A program made the position numbers and the translations under genes. This document shows, piece after piece, positions 8,782 through 18,036 of a DNA stretch of 64,000 nucleotides (positions are counted from its first letter, which is position 1; each line of letters starts with the position of its first letter). The stretch comes from Halodurantibacterium daqingensis (GTDB taxonomy: Bacteria > Pseudomonadota > Alphaproteobacteria > Rhodobacterales > Rhodobacteraceae), in contig NZ_JBHTFQ010000005.1 of the NCBI RefSeq assembly GCF_042666235.1, positions 124,001 to 188,000 of the forward strand, given 5' to 3'. The notes beneath the pieces are model-generated. The model saw only the letters and a program-made list of their open reading frames with translations. It did no database searches and was not told the DNA's origin.

Positions 8782-8795
8782 TTGACATGGATCAA
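8782..8795. promoter_or_regulatory. FNR/FnrL/Anr-type binding site upstream of arc operon
   Basis: TTGACATGGATCAA fits the CRP-FNR family oxygen-sensor consensus TTGAT-N4-ATCAA with one mismatch (TTGAC in the left half). It lies 81 bp before the first arc gene, leaving room for a class II promoter with a start site near 8830. Arginine deiminase operons are known to be induced without oxygen through FNR/Anr in other proteobacteria, so this is a coherent assignment. Confidence 0.75.
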
Positions 8796-8875
8796 TGCCC
8801 CGTGACACGATCCGGGGCAGTCAGCATCATGTACGATCGCCGCGATTATTCGCTCAGTTTTCGGAGGATGAAGTG

Positions 8876-10306
8876 ATGGACGACCATGAACCCCGCGCTG
8901 TGCGGCCGTTCAGATTTCCGACCGCCTTCACGATCCTGTTCGCCTTGATCATCCTGGTTGCCGCTCTGACCTGGATCATTCCGGCCGGCCAGTATGAACG
9001 CGCGCTCAACCCCGCGCTTGATCGCGATGTCCCCGTCGCCGGCACCTATGCCGAGGTCGAGCCCAATCCCCAGGGGCCGATCGACATTCTGATGGCGCCC
9101 ATTGCCGGGCTTTATGATCCCGCCACCAACGAAGCCAATGCCATCGATGTCGCGGTCTTCGTTCTGATGATCGGCGGCTTCATCAGCGTCGTCAGCGCGA
9201 CCGGGGCGATCAACGCCGGGATCGGCTGGGCGATGACGCGGCTTGAAGGCCGCGAGAAATGGATGATTCCGGTGCTGATGGGCGTCTTTGCCTTCGGCGG
9301 CACCACCTATGGCATGGCCGAGGAAACGCTGGCCTTCTACGGCCTCCTGATCCCGATCATGCTCGCCGCGCGCTATGATGCAGTGACGGCGGTGGCGATC
9401 ATCCTTCTGGGCGCGGGCGTGGGTGTGCTCGGCTCGACCGTGAATGCCTTTGCAACCGTCATTGCCTCTGATGCGGCGGGCGTGCCCTTCACCCAGGGGC
9501 TCGGGCTCAGGCTGGTGATCCTGGCGCTCTGCTGGCTCGCCTCGGTGATCTATGTCATGCGCTATGCCGAAAAGGTGCGCAAGGATCCGACGAAATCGCT
9601 GGTCCATGACCTCAAGGCGGAGAACGAGGCGCATTTCCTGTCCGCCCACCAGGGCGAACGGGTCACCTTTACCGGCACCCACAAGGTGGTTCTGGCGCTT
9701 TTCGGTGCAAGCTTCCTGATCATGGTCTGGGGCGTGGTGGCCGGCGGCTGGTGGATGGGCGAGATGAGCGCCTTCTTCCTCGGCATGGCGATCCTGATCG
9801 GCATCGTTGCCCGCTCGGGCGAAAAGAACTTTGTCGAGGCCTTCGTGAACGGCGCGCGCGATCTTCTGGGCGTGGCGCTGATCATCGGCCTTGCCCGCGG
9901 CATCGTCGTGGTCATGGATGCCGGGCGCATCACCGACACCGTGCTGCACTGGGCCGAACTGTCGGTCGGCGGTCTGGGCGAGGTGGCCTTCATCAACGTG
10001 ATGTACTGGCTGCAGGTGCTGATGTCGTTCTTCGTGCCCTCGTCCTCGGGGCTGGCGGTGCTGTCGATGCCGATCATGGCCCCGGTGGCGGATTTTGCCG
10101 GTGTCGGGCGCGATCTGGTGGTGACGGCCTATCAGTCGGCGAACGGGCTTGTGAACCTCATCAACCCGACCTTCGCGGTGGTGATGGGGGCGCTGGCCAT
10201 CGGCCGCGTGCCCTATGAACGCTGGCTGCGCTTCATGTGGCCGCTTCTGGCGGTGCTCACCCTTATCATCATGGTCAGCCTCAGCCTCGCCACGCTGATC
10301 GCCTGA
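8876..10306 (+). CDS. YfcC/DcuC-family antiporter, probable arginine/ornithine exchanger
   Basis: A 476-residue membrane protein with about 12 hydrophobic segments. It belongs to the YfcC/C4-dicarboxylate anaerobic carrier group: an early WIIPAGQYER segment after the first helix, GGTTYGMAEETLAFY, and an SSSGLAVLSMPIMAP re-entrant motif near the C-terminus. As first gene of an arcDABC-like operon it most likely exchanges external arginine for ornithine, the job done by APC-family ArcD elsewhere. Transport specificity is inferred from context. The ATG at 8876 has a strong Shine-Dalgarno sequence (CGGAGGA). Confidence 0.8.
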   Translation: MDDHEPRAVRPFRFPTAFTILFALIILVAALTWIIPAGQYERALNPALDRDVPVAGTYAEVEPNPQGPIDILMAPIAGLYDPATNEANAIDVAVFVLMIGGFISVVSATGAINAGIGWAMTRLEGREKWMIPVLMGVFAFGGTTYGMAEETLAFYGLLIPIMLAARYDAVTAVAIILLGAGVGVLGSTVNAFATVIASDAAGVPFTQGLGLRLVILALCWLASVIYVMRYAEKVRKDPTKSLVHDLKAENEAHFLSAHQGERVTFTGTHKVVLALFGASFLIMVWGVVAGGWWMGEMSAFFLGMAILIGIVARSGEKNFVEAFVNGARDLLGVALIIGLARGIVVVMDAGRITDTVLHWAELSVGGLGEVAFINVMYWLQVLMSFFVPSSSGLAVLSMPIMAPVADFAGVGRDLVVTAYQSANGLVNLINPTFAVVMGALAIGRVPYERWLRFMWPLLAVLTLIIMVSLSLATLIA

Positions 10307-10320
10307 AGAAGGAGACCCCC

Positions 10321-11547
10321 GTGGCCCATGCTTACGGTGTCCATTCCGAAGTCGGCAAGCTGCGCCGCGTCATGGTCCATCGCCCCGGATCGGCGTTGGC
10401 GCGGCTGACGCCCTCGAACTGCCATGACCTGCTGTTCGACGATGTCATCTGGGTCAAGCAGGCCCGCGCCGATCACATGACCTTCGTCGATGCGATGCGC
10501 TATCGCGGCACCGAGGTGGTGTTTCTGCGCGATCTGCTGGTCGAAACCCTGCGCATCCCCGAGGCGCGCGCCTGGCTGCTGGACCGGCGGGTGAACGAGG
10601 ATACGGTCGGCGTGGGGCTGGCCGATGATCTGCGCGCCCATCTGTCGGACATGGATGCCGACCCGCTGTCGCTGATCCTGCTGGGCGGCATGAGCCGCGC
10701 CGAACTGCCGCTGGAGGAAGGCGGACTTCTGGGCCGGGCGCTGCGCCCCGAGGATTTCATCCTGCCGCCGCTGCCGAACCACCTCTTTACCCGCGATACC
10801 ACCTGCTGGATCTATGGCGGGGTCACGCTGAACCCGATGCGCTGGACGGCACGCCAGCTGGAAACCGTCAATATCGCCGCGATCTATCGCTTCCATCCCG
10901 ATTTCCGCGACGCCGATTTCCAGGTCTGGTGGGGCGATCCCGATCACAACCACGGCCTTGCCACGCTGGAAGGCGGCGATGTCATGCCGATCGGCAACGG
11001 CACCGTGCTCGTGGGCATGGGCGAACGCACCACCGCGCAGGCGGTGGGCCAGCTGGCACGGGCCCTGTTCGCGCAGGGGGGCGCCGAGCGGGTCATTGCC
11101 TGCAAGCTGCCGGTCGAACGCGCCTCGATGCATCTCGATACGGTCTTCACCTTCTGCGACCGCGATCTGGTGACGGTCTTTTCCGGCGTGACCGAAGGCA
11201 TCCAGGCCTATTCGATCCGCCCCGGCGACGCCTCCGGCACGCTGGACATCCGCGCGGAAAAGCACCCGCTGGTGCAGGTCGCCGCCGAGGCGCTTGGCCT
11301 GCGCAAGCTGCGGGTCGTGGAAAGCGGCGGCAATTCCTATGTGGCCGAGCGTGAACAATGGGATGACGGCAACAACGTCATCGCGCTCGAACCAGGCGTG
11401 GTGGTCGCCTATGACCGCAACACCTACACCAACACCCAGCTGCGCAAGGCGGGGATCGAGGTCATCACCATCCCCGGCGCCGAACTGGGCCGCGGTCGGG
11501 GCGGCGGCCATTGCATGACCTGCCCCCTGATCCGCGACCCCGTCTGA
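10321..11547 (+). CDS. arcA: Arginine deiminase
   Basis: This 408-residue enzyme converts arginine to citrulline and ammonia, the first step of the arginine deiminase pathway. The N-terminus (VHSEVGKLRRVMVHRPG) and the C-terminal GGGHCMTCPLIRDP with the nucleophilic cysteine (about Cys398) are diagnostic. LEGGDVMPIGNGTVLVGMGE is the conserved central motif. The GTG at 10321 is preferred because AAGGAG sits 8 bp upstream and the reading matches ArcA N-termini; an in-frame ATG further upstream lies inside the transporter gene. It is 14 bp after the antiporter. Confidence 0.95.
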   Translation: MAHAYGVHSEVGKLRRVMVHRPGSALARLTPSNCHDLLFDDVIWVKQARADHMTFVDAMRYRGTEVVFLRDLLVETLRIPEARAWLLDRRVNEDTVGVGLADDLRAHLSDMDADPLSLILLGGMSRAELPLEEGGLLGRALRPEDFILPPLPNHLFTRDTTCWIYGGVTLNPMRWTARQLETVNIAAIYRFHPDFRDADFQVWWGDPDHNHGLATLEGGDVMPIGNGTVLVGMGERTTAQAVGQLARALFAQGGAERVIACKLPVERASMHLDTVFTFCDRDLVTVFSGVTEGIQAYSIRPGDASGTLDIRAEKHPLVQVAAEALGLRKLRVVESGGNSYVAEREQWDDGNNVIALEPGVVVAYDRNTYTNTQLRKAGIEVITIPGAELGRGRGGGHCMTCPLIRDPV

Positions 11548-11557
11548 GGAGAAAGCC

Positions 11558-12562
11558 ATGCCCGTCAATCTGCTGGGACGCAGCGTCCTGAAACTCATGG
11601 ATTTCACGCCTGATGAAATCCGCTTCCTCCTGCGACTTGCGGCCTCGCTCAAGCAGGCCAAGTATGGCGGCTATGAACAGCAGCGCCTCAAGGGGCGCAA
11701 CATCGCGCTGATCTTCGAGAAGGACAGCACCCGAACCCGCACCGGTTTCGAGGTGGCCGCCTATGATCAGGGCGCGCATGTCACCTATCTGGGGCCGACC
11801 GGCACGCAGATCGGCAAGAAGGAATCGATGAAGGATACCGCCCGCGTCCTGGGCCGGGTCTATGACGCCATCGAATATCGCGGCTTCGGTCAGGACAATG
11901 CCGAGGCGCTGGCGGAATGGTCGGGCGTGCCGGTCTACAACGGGCTGACCGACGAGTTCCACCCGACGCAGATCCTTGCCGACTTCCTGACCATGCGCGA
12001 ATTCACCCGCAAGCATCTGTCGCAGCTGTCGTTCTGCTTTCTGGGCGATGCCGGCAACAACATGGGCAATTCGCTTCTGGAGGGTGCGGCGCTGATCGGC
12101 ATGGACGTGCGCCTTGGCGCTCCGAAGGAATGCTGGCCCGATGCAGATCTTGTCGCGCGCTGCCGCGACATCGCCACCACCACCGGCGCCCGGATCACCC
12201 TGACCGAAGACCCGGTCGAGGCCGCGCGTGGCTGCGATTTCGTCTATACCGATGTCTGGGTCTCGATGGGCGAACCCGATGCGGTCTGGGCCAGCCGGAT
12301 CAAGCAGCTCACCCCCTATCGCGTCACCCGCGCGATCATGGAGGCCACGGGCAATCCGCATGCGAAGTTCATGCATTGCCTCCCCGCCTTCCACAACCGC
12401 GAGACCGAGATCGGCGAGAAGATCTTCCAGCAATATGGCATCGACTGCATGGAAGTGACGGAAGAAGTGTTCGAATCCCCCGCCTCGGTCGTCTTCGATC
12501 AGGCGGAGAACCGGATGCACACGATCAAGGCGCTGCTGGTGGCCACGCTGGGCGGGGCCTGA
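11558..12562 (+). CDS. arcB: Catabolic ornithine carbamoyltransferase
   Basis: The 334-residue product carries STRTR (about residue 56, carbamoyl-phosphate binding), HPTQ (about 135) and HCLP (about 273), the three signatures of ornithine carbamoyltransferases. Its length and its position between arginine deiminase and carbamate kinase mark it as the catabolic form, which phosphorolyses citrulline to ornithine and carbamoyl phosphate. It follows arcA by 10 bp with GAGGAG as ribosome-binding site and precedes arcC by 4 bp. Confidence 0.95.
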   Translation: MPVNLLGRSVLKLMDFTPDEIRFLLRLAASLKQAKYGGYEQQRLKGRNIALIFEKDSTRTRTGFEVAAYDQGAHVTYLGPTGTQIGKKESMKDTARVLGRVYDAIEYRGFGQDNAEALAEWSGVPVYNGLTDEFHPTQILADFLTMREFTRKHLSQLSFCFLGDAGNNMGNSLLEGAALIGMDVRLGAPKECWPDADLVARCRDIATTTGARITLTEDPVEAARGCDFVYTDVWVSMGEPDAVWASRIKQLTPYRVTRAIMEATGNPHAKFMHCLPAFHNRETEIGEKIFQQYGIDCMEVTEEVFESPASVVFDQAENRMHTIKALLVATLGGA

Positions 12563-12566
12563 TCCG

Positions 12567-13478
12567 TTGCGGGTGGTGGTGGCCCTTGGCGGCAACGCGC
12601 TTCTGCAACGGGGCGAACCGATGACCCCCGAGGCGCAGCGCGCCAATGTGCGCCGGGCGGCCCTTGCGCTCGCGGATCTGGCGCGCGATCATGACATCAT
12701 CGTCGCGCATGGCAATGGTCCGCAGGTGGGGCTTCTGGCGCTGCAGGCAGCGGCCTACAGCAGCGAAACGCTCTGGCCGCTGGATATTCTCGGCGCCGAA
12801 AGCGTGGGCATGATCGGCTACCTGGTGGAACAGGAACTTGCCAATGCCTTGCCCGCCGGCGCGCGGCTGGCAACGCTTCTGACCCAGATCGAGGTCGATC
12901 CCGATGATCCGGCCTTCGCCCACCCCGAAAAGCCGATCGGCCCGCTTTATGACACGGCGGCAGCGCATAAGGCCCGCACCGATCAGGGCTGGCCGATGGT
13001 CGAGGAACGCCCCGGCCAGTGGCGGCGCGTCGTGCCCTCGCCCCTGCCGAAACGCATCCCCCAGATCGCGGCGCTGCGGCTTCTGGCCGAGGCCGGCGTG
13101 ACGGTGATCTGCGCCGGCGGCGGCGGCATTCCGGTGGTGCGCGATGCCGCGGGCCAGCTTGCCGGGATCGAGGCGGTGATCGACAAGGATCGCGCCGCGG
13201 GACTTCTGGCCGAAGAGCTTGAGGCCGAGGCCTTCCTGATGCTGACCGATGTCGATGCCGTCTATCGCGACTGGGGCACAACCACGCAAGCAGCGATCCG
13301 CAGCGCCGCGCCGGGCGATCTGAACCCGGCCGATTTCCCGCCCGGCTCCATGGCGCCCAAGGTCGGCGCGGCCTGCGCCTTTGCCGCGCGGAACGGCCGG
13401 ATCGCGGGGATCGGGCGGCTGGAAGATGCCCGCGCGATCCTCGAGGGCCGCGCAGGCACCCGGATTGCCCGGACATGA
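12567..13478 (+). CDS. arcC: Carbamate kinase
   Basis: The 303-residue enzyme makes ATP from carbamoyl phosphate, the energy-yielding last step of the pathway. ALGGNALL at residues 5-12, HGNGPQVG, the CAGGGGIPV segment and a SMAPKVGAA segment near the C-terminus are family-typical. The only start that keeps the standard N-terminus is TTG at 12567, 4 bp after the arcB stop. This suggests that translation depends on coupling to arcB. Confidence 0.93.
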   Translation: MRVVVALGGNALLQRGEPMTPEAQRANVRRAALALADLARDHDIIVAHGNGPQVGLLALQAAAYSSETLWPLDILGAESVGMIGYLVEQELANALPAGARLATLLTQIEVDPDDPAFAHPEKPIGPLYDTAAAHKARTDQGWPMVEERPGQWRRVVPSPLPKRIPQIAALRLLAEAGVTVICAGGGGIPVVRDAAGQLAGIEAVIDKDRAAGLLAEELEAEAFLMLTDVDAVYRDWGTTTQAAIRSAAPGDLNPADFPPGSMAPKVGAACAFAARNGRIAGIGRLEDARAILEGRAGTRIART

Positions 13479-13560
13479 GCGCGCTTCGGGAAGGGCCACA
13501 GCCCCGCGCCCCTGGCACAGACCGGCCGGCCCCGCGACACATCCCGTCAGGATTCTGATC

Positions 13561-14628
13561 ATGCCGAGACTTCCCTCTAAAGCCCTTCTGCCGCTGGTGC
13601 TTCTGCTCGGGGCGGCGCTTGCCTATCTCGCTTGGCAATCGCTGCAGACCGGCGGCCTGCCCGCCGGCTTTGCCCAGGGCAATGGCCGGATCGAGGCGAC
13701 CGAGATCGACGTGGCGGCGTTGACGGGCGGACGCATCGCCCGGATCACCGCGAAGGAAGGCAGCTTCGTGCATGCTGGGGATGTGCTGGTGCAGATGGAT
13801 GTCGTGCAGCTGAACGCCCAGAAACGTCAGGCCGAGGCACAGCTGCGCCGGGCGCGCATCGGCGTGGAAACCGCAACCGCGCTTGTCACCCAGGCCGAGG
13901 CGCAGGAACGCGCCGCCCTTGCCCAGGTCGATCAGGCGACGGCGGCGGCCGATGCGGCAGCCCAAAGGCTTGTCCGGTCCGAACAGCTTGCCCGCAGCAG
14001 CGCCATTTCGCAGCAGGTTCTGGATGATGACCGGGCGCGCGACCGTCAGGCCAGGGCCGGCGTCGCCTCGGCCGAGGCCAGCCATGCGGCGGCACTGGCC
14101 GGGATCAGCTCGGCCCAGGCGCAGGTCGTCGATGCCGAAGCCGCGGTCGAGGCGGCGGCCGCCTCGATCGACGCCATTCAGGCCTCGATCGACGATGCCA
14201 CGCTCAGGGCCACCCGCGATGGCCGGATCCAGTATCTGATCGCCCAGGAGGGCGAGATCGTGGCCTCGGGCGGTCGGATCCTGAATCTCGTCGATCTCGG
14301 CGATGTCTACATGACCTTCTTCCTGCCCACCTCGCAGGCCGGACGGGTGCAGGTGGGCGCCGAGGTGCGCCTCGTGCTCGATGCGGCACAGGCCTATGTG
14401 ATCCCGGCCACCGTGTCCTATGTCGCGGATGTGGCCCAGTTCACGCCCAAGACCGTCGAAACCGCCGATGAACGCGAAAAGCTGATGTTCCGCATCCGCG
14501 CCCGGGTCGATCCCGATCTGCTGCACCGCTACATCGACTATGTGAAGATCGGCCTGCCGGGCATGGCCTATGTCCGCCTTGACCCCGGGGCCGACTGGCC
14601 CGCCTTCCTGGCCGATGTGGTCAGATGA
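13561..14628 (+). CDS. HlyD-family periplasmic adaptor (YhiI-like)
   Basis: A 355-residue membrane-fusion protein. It has an N-terminal signal anchor (ALLPLVLLLGAALAYLAW), a lipoyl/biotinyl-like half (GNGRIEATEIDVAALTGGRI), a long Ala/Gln-rich coiled coil at about residues 85-215, and then the second lipoyl half and beta-barrel (IQYLIAQEGEIVASGGRILNL). It overlaps the next gene by ATGA. With the following ATPase-permease fusion and the second permease it reproduces the yhiI-rbbA-yhhJ arrangement of Gram-negative bacteria. It probably links inner-membrane export to an outer-membrane channel; the cargo is unknown. Confidence 0.85.
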   Translation: MPRLPSKALLPLVLLLGAALAYLAWQSLQTGGLPAGFAQGNGRIEATEIDVAALTGGRIARITAKEGSFVHAGDVLVQMDVVQLNAQKRQAEAQLRRARIGVETATALVTQAEAQERAALAQVDQATAAADAAAQRLVRSEQLARSSAISQQVLDDDRARDRQARAGVASAEASHAAALAGISSAQAQVVDAEAAVEAAAASIDAIQASIDDATLRATRDGRIQYLIAQEGEIVASGGRILNLVDLGDVYMTFFLPTSQAGRVQVGAEVRLVLDAAQAYVIPATVSYVADVAQFTPKTVETADEREKLMFRIRARVDPDLLHRYIDYVKIGLPGMAYVRLDPGADWPAFLADVVR

Positions 14629-17600
14629 CCGGCACCGCATCCGCCCCGGGCGCGGCATCGGTCGCCAGCGTTTCGGCGCTGGTGCTGCGCTATGGCAAGA
14701 CCACCGCGCTTCAGGATGTGACGCTTGACCTGCCCGCCGGCCGCATGGTCGGGCTGATCGGCCCGGACGGGGTGGGCAAATCCAGCCTGCTGTCGCTTCT
14801 CGCCGGCGCCCGCCGCCTGCAAGAGGGCGAGGTGCAGGTTCTGGGTGGCGACATGCGCGACAAGGCGCATCGTGCCCGCCTCTGCCCGCGCATCGCCTAC
14901 ATGCCGCAGGGGCTGGGCCGCAACCTCTATCCGACCCTCTCGGTCGAGGAGAACCTGCATTTCTTCGGCGCGCTTTTCGGCCATGACCGGGCCGAACGGG
15001 AGCATCGGATCACCGATCTTCTGGCCGCGACCGGCATGTCCGCCTTCCGCGCCCGCCCGGCGGCCAAGCTTTCGGGCGGGATGAAGCAGAAACTCGGCCT
15101 GTGCTGCGCGCTGATCCATGATCCCGATTTCCTGATCCTCGACGAACCCACGACGGGCGTCGATCCGCTGTCGCGCCGGCAGTTCTGGGATCTGATCGAC
15201 ACGATCCGCAGCGCCCGCCCGGGCATGAGCGTCGTCACCGCCACCGCCTATATGGAGGAAGCCGCGCGCTTTGACTGGCTGGTGGCGATGAACGCGGGCC
15301 GGGTGCTTGCCACCGGCACCCCCGCCGATCTTCTGGCCCGCACCGGCGCGGCCGATCTGGATGCGGCCTTCATCGCGCTGCTGCCCGAAGAGGATCGCGG
15401 CGGCGACACGGCGATGGTGATCCCGCCGCGCGACCCTGCCCCCCGCGACATCGCGATAGAGGCCGAGAGCCTCACCCAGCGCTTCGGGGATTTCGTGGCG
15501 GTGGACAATGTCAGCTTCCGCATTCCCCGGGGCGAGATCTTCGGCTTCCTCGGCTCGAACGGCTGCGGCAAGACCACGACGATGAAGATGCTGACCGGGC
15601 TTCTGGAACCCTCCGAGGGCCGCGCAAGGCTTTTCGGCCAGCCGGTCGATGCCTCCGACATGGCGGTCCGGCGCCGGGTCGGCTTCATGTCGCAGGCCTT
15701 TTCGCTCTATTCCGAACTGACGGTGCGGCAGAACCTTGACCTGCACGCGCGGCTGTTCGCGATGGCACCCGCGGCCATTCCCGCCCGCATCGCCGAGATG
15801 ATCGCGCGCTTCGATCTGGCCGAGGTGACCGAGGCCCTGCCCGAGGCGCTGCCCCTGGGCATCCGCCAGCGTCTCTCGCTTGCCGTCGCGATGATCCACG
15901 GCCCCGAGATTCTGATCCTCGACGAACCGACCTCGGGCGTCGATCCGGTGGCGCGCAACGCCTTCTGGCGGATTCTGGCGGAGCTGTCGCGCAAGGATGG
16001 GGTGACGATCTTCGTCTCGACCCATTTCATGAACGAGGCGGAATGGTGCGACCGGATCTCGCTGATGCATGCCGGCCGGGTGCTGATCACCGACACCGCC
16101 GACGCGATCATGCGCGCGCGCGGCTGCACCACGCTGGAAGACGCCTTCATCGACTGCCTCGAGGAAGCGATGGGCGACACCGGTCCATCCACCCCCAGGC
16201 GCCCCGCCGCCGTCACCCCCGGCCCTCATCGCGGCCCCGATGCCGTTCAGAACCCCACCACTGGCTCCAGCCTGGCCGCGGCCCCTGCCCCCGATCCTGA
16301 ACACGGTCCTGAACACGGTCCTGCCGCCCACGCCGGTGCGGCCACGGATCCCGCCATTCCCCCGGCACCCGGCCCGGATCCCGGCGGCGCAGCCCTTCCC
16401 GCGCCCGGCACCCCCGACGAACCGGCCACAGAACCAACCGCCAAACCAGCCATCGAACCGACCCAGGATGCGGAAGGCCGCCCCGCCGCACGCCCTGGCG
16501 CCCTGCCCGCCACCACGGCTGACCCGGGCCCCGGCGCCGACGCAGCAGGTGATGCGCGCCCGGACCCGGCCTCTGACGCGACATCGGGCCCAGCGTCTGA
16601 CCCGGCGTCTGGCCCGGCGCATGACAGGGCGGTCGGCCGGGCAACTGCCCCGCTATCCGGTCTGATACCTTACCCAGCGAATGACCCTCCATCCGGCCCG
16701 GTGCCTGACACAGGATCCGCCCCCGGATCGCGCCCTGTCTCTGACCCGCTGTCGGATCCCCGGGCCACCCTGTCCCCCGCTGCCCCCCGCGCCAGCACCC
16801 CGTCTGCCCGCCGCGTCGCGGCCGCCAACGCGGCCAGTGTGGCCAGCGCGTCCGGCAGCCCATCGTCCACCCCCCCTGCCCCGCCCGCGGGCAAGGCCGT
16901 CTCGGGCTTCAGCCTGCGCCGCCTGCTCAGCTATTCCCGGCTTGAAACCCTGCAGTTGCGGCGCGATCCGATCCGGCTCACCATGGCGCTGATCGGCTCG
17001 CTCTTGCTGATGGTGGTGATCGGCTTCGGCATCAACATGGATGTCGAGGATCTGTCCTTCGCCGTGCTTGACCGCGACCAGACCACCACCAGCCGCGATT
17101 ACATCCAGGACATCGCCGGCTCGCGCTATTTCAACGAACATCCGCCGCTGTCGGGCTATGCCGACATGGATGCGCGGATGCGCTCGGGCGAGCTGAGCCT
17201 TGTGATCGAGATCCCGCCCGGCTTTGCCGCCGATATCGCGCGCGGCCGCGATGTGCAGGTCGGCGCCTGGTTCGACGGCGCCATGCCGATGCGCGCCAAT
17301 ACCGTCCAGGGCTATGTCCAGGGCATGCATGCCGACTGGGTGCTGCGCAAGGCGCGCGAAACCTATGGCGCGGCCGCCACCGCAGGCAGTTTCGAACTTG
17401 TCAGCCGCTACCGCTACAATCCCGATGTGCGCAGCATCGTGGCCATGGTGCCGGCGGTGATCCTGCTGCTTCTGCTGATGATCCCGGCGATCCTGACCAC
17501 CCTGTCGGTCGCGCGGGAAAAGGAGCTGGGCTCGATCATCAATTTCTACGTCACCCCGGTGACGCGGCTGGAATTCCTGATCGGCAAGCAACTGCCCTAT

Positions 17601-18032
17601 GTGGCGCTTGGCATGCTCAACTTCTTCCTGATGATGGCGATGGCGGTGTTCTTCTTCGGCGTGCCGTTTTCCGGCAGCTTCGCCGGGCTGACGCTTGCGG
17701 CGCTGGTCTATGTCGGGGCGACCACGGCGCTGGGGCTGCTTGTGTCGGTGTTCATCGCCAGCCAGGTTGCCGCGCTTTTTGCGACGGCGCTGCTGACGAT
17801 GATCCCGGCGGTGTCCTATTCCGGGCTGATCGACCCGGTCTCGTCGCTCTCGGGCCTTGGCCGCGCGATCGGCGAGGTCTATCCGACCACCTGGTTCGTG
17901 GTGGCCGCCCGCGGCGCCTTTTCCAAGGCCTTCGGCCTGGCCGATCTGGTCCACCCGATCCTGGCGATGGGCCTCGCGGTGCCGGTGATCCTGGGCATCG
18001 CCGCGCTGTCGCTGCGCAAACAGGCAAGGTAG
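14625..18032 (+). CDS. rbbA: RbbA-like fused ABC ATPase-ATPase-permease with long disordered linker
   Basis: 1135 residues. The first ATPase (about 15-235) has GPDGVGKSS and LSGGMKQKLG; the second (about 285-510) has GSNGCGKTTT, a signature changed to LPLGIRQRLS, and an STHFMNEA switch. An ABC-2 permease follows from about 758 with an N-terminal helix, a large external loop and a C-terminal membrane block. E. coli RbbA is about 911 residues. The excess is a Pro/Ala/Gly/Asp-rich, low-complexity stretch of about 240 residues (about 517-758) between ATPase 2 and the permease. The ribosome association reported for E. coli RbbA cannot be judged here. It is probably an exporter with the flanking HlyD and YhhJ proteins. 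Confidence 0.87.
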   Translation: MTGTASAPGAASVASVSALVLRYGKTTALQDVTLDLPAGRMVGLIGPDGVGKSSLLSLLAGARRLQEGEVQVLGGDMRDKAHRARLCPRIAYMPQGLGRNLYPTLSVEENLHFFGALFGHDRAEREHRITDLLAATGMSAFRARPAAKLSGGMKQKLGLCCALIHDPDFLILDEPTTGVDPLSRRQFWDLIDTIRSARPGMSVVTATAYMEEAARFDWLVAMNAGRVLATGTPADLLARTGAADLDAAFIALLPEEDRGGDTAMVIPPRDPAPRDIAIEAESLTQRFGDFVAVDNVSFRIPRGEIFGFLGSNGCGKTTTMKMLTGLLEPSEGRARLFGQPVDASDMAVRRRVGFMSQAFSLYSELTVRQNLDLHARLFAMAPAAIPARIAEMIARFDLAEVTEALPEALPLGIRQRLSLAVAMIHGPEILILDEPTSGVDPVARNAFWRILAELSRKDGVTIFVSTHFMNEAEWCDRISLMHAGRVLITDTADAIMRARGCTTLEDAFIDCLEEAMGDTGPSTPRRPAAVTPGPHRGPDAVQNPTTGSSLAAAPAPDPEHGPEHGPAAHAGAATDPAIPPAPGPDPGGAALPAPGTPDEPATEPTAKPAIEPTQDAEGRPAARPGALPATTADPGPGADAAGDARPDPASDATSGPASDPASGPAHDRAVGRATAPLSGLIPYPANDPPSGPVPDTGSAPGSRPVSDPLSDPRATLSPAAPRASTPSARRVAAANAASVASASGSPSSTPPAPPAGKAVSGFSLRRLLSYSRLETLQLRRDPIRLTMALIGSLLLMVVIGFGINMDVEDLSFAVLDRDQTTTSRDYIQDIAGSRYFNEHPPLSGYADMDARMRSGELSLVIEIPPGFAADIARGRDVQVGAWFDGAMPMRANTVQGYVQGMHADWVLRKARETYGAAATAGSFELVSRYRYNPDVRSIVAMVPAVILLLLLMIPAILTTLSVAREKELGSIINFYVTPVTRLEFLIGKQLPYVALGMLNFFLMMAMAVFFFGVPFSGSFAGLTLAALVYVGATTALGLLVSVFIASQVAALFATALLTMIPAVSYSGLIDPVSSLSGLGRAIGEVYPTTWFVVAARGAFSKAFGLADLVHPILAMGLAVPVILGIAALSLRKQAR
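16175..16900 (+). repeat. Low-complexity Pro/Ala/Asp/Gly linker coding region inside rbbA
   Basis: This segment encodes degenerate short repeats of the DP-x-SGPASDPASGPA and EHGPEHGP kind. A perfect 12-bp tandem duplication (CCTGAACACGGT twice) occupies 16296-16319 and starts into a third copy. The frame stays open throughout and joins conserved ATPase to conserved permease. It therefore looks like in-frame expansion of a linker rather than a frameshift or an inserted gene. Confidence 0.75.
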
Positions 18033-18036
18033 CCGC

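Larger units (their letters stand above)
8346..8875. other. Intergenic region, ade to arc operon
   Basis: This stretch of 530 bp has no supported gene. It holds the perfect inverted repeat (8350-8445), about 330 bp of unstructured high-GC sequence, then the FNR box (8782-8795), a GCCCCG/CGGGGC hairpin overlapping the core promoter area (8797-8818) and a good ribosome-binding site (TCGGAGGA) before the transporter gene. Confidence 0.55.

Noticed and set aside
6330..8795. A very long open frame on the minus strand (over 800 codons) opposite ade
   Set aside because: It lies antisense to the well-supported adenine deaminase, has a His/Arg/Gly-rich composition typical of antisense frames in high-GC DNA, and shows no family motifs.
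14568..16622. Long minus-strand open frame opposite rbbA
   Set aside because: It is antisense to the conserved ATPase domains and the low-complexity linker; the Gly/Arg/Ala composition is an artefact of the linker.
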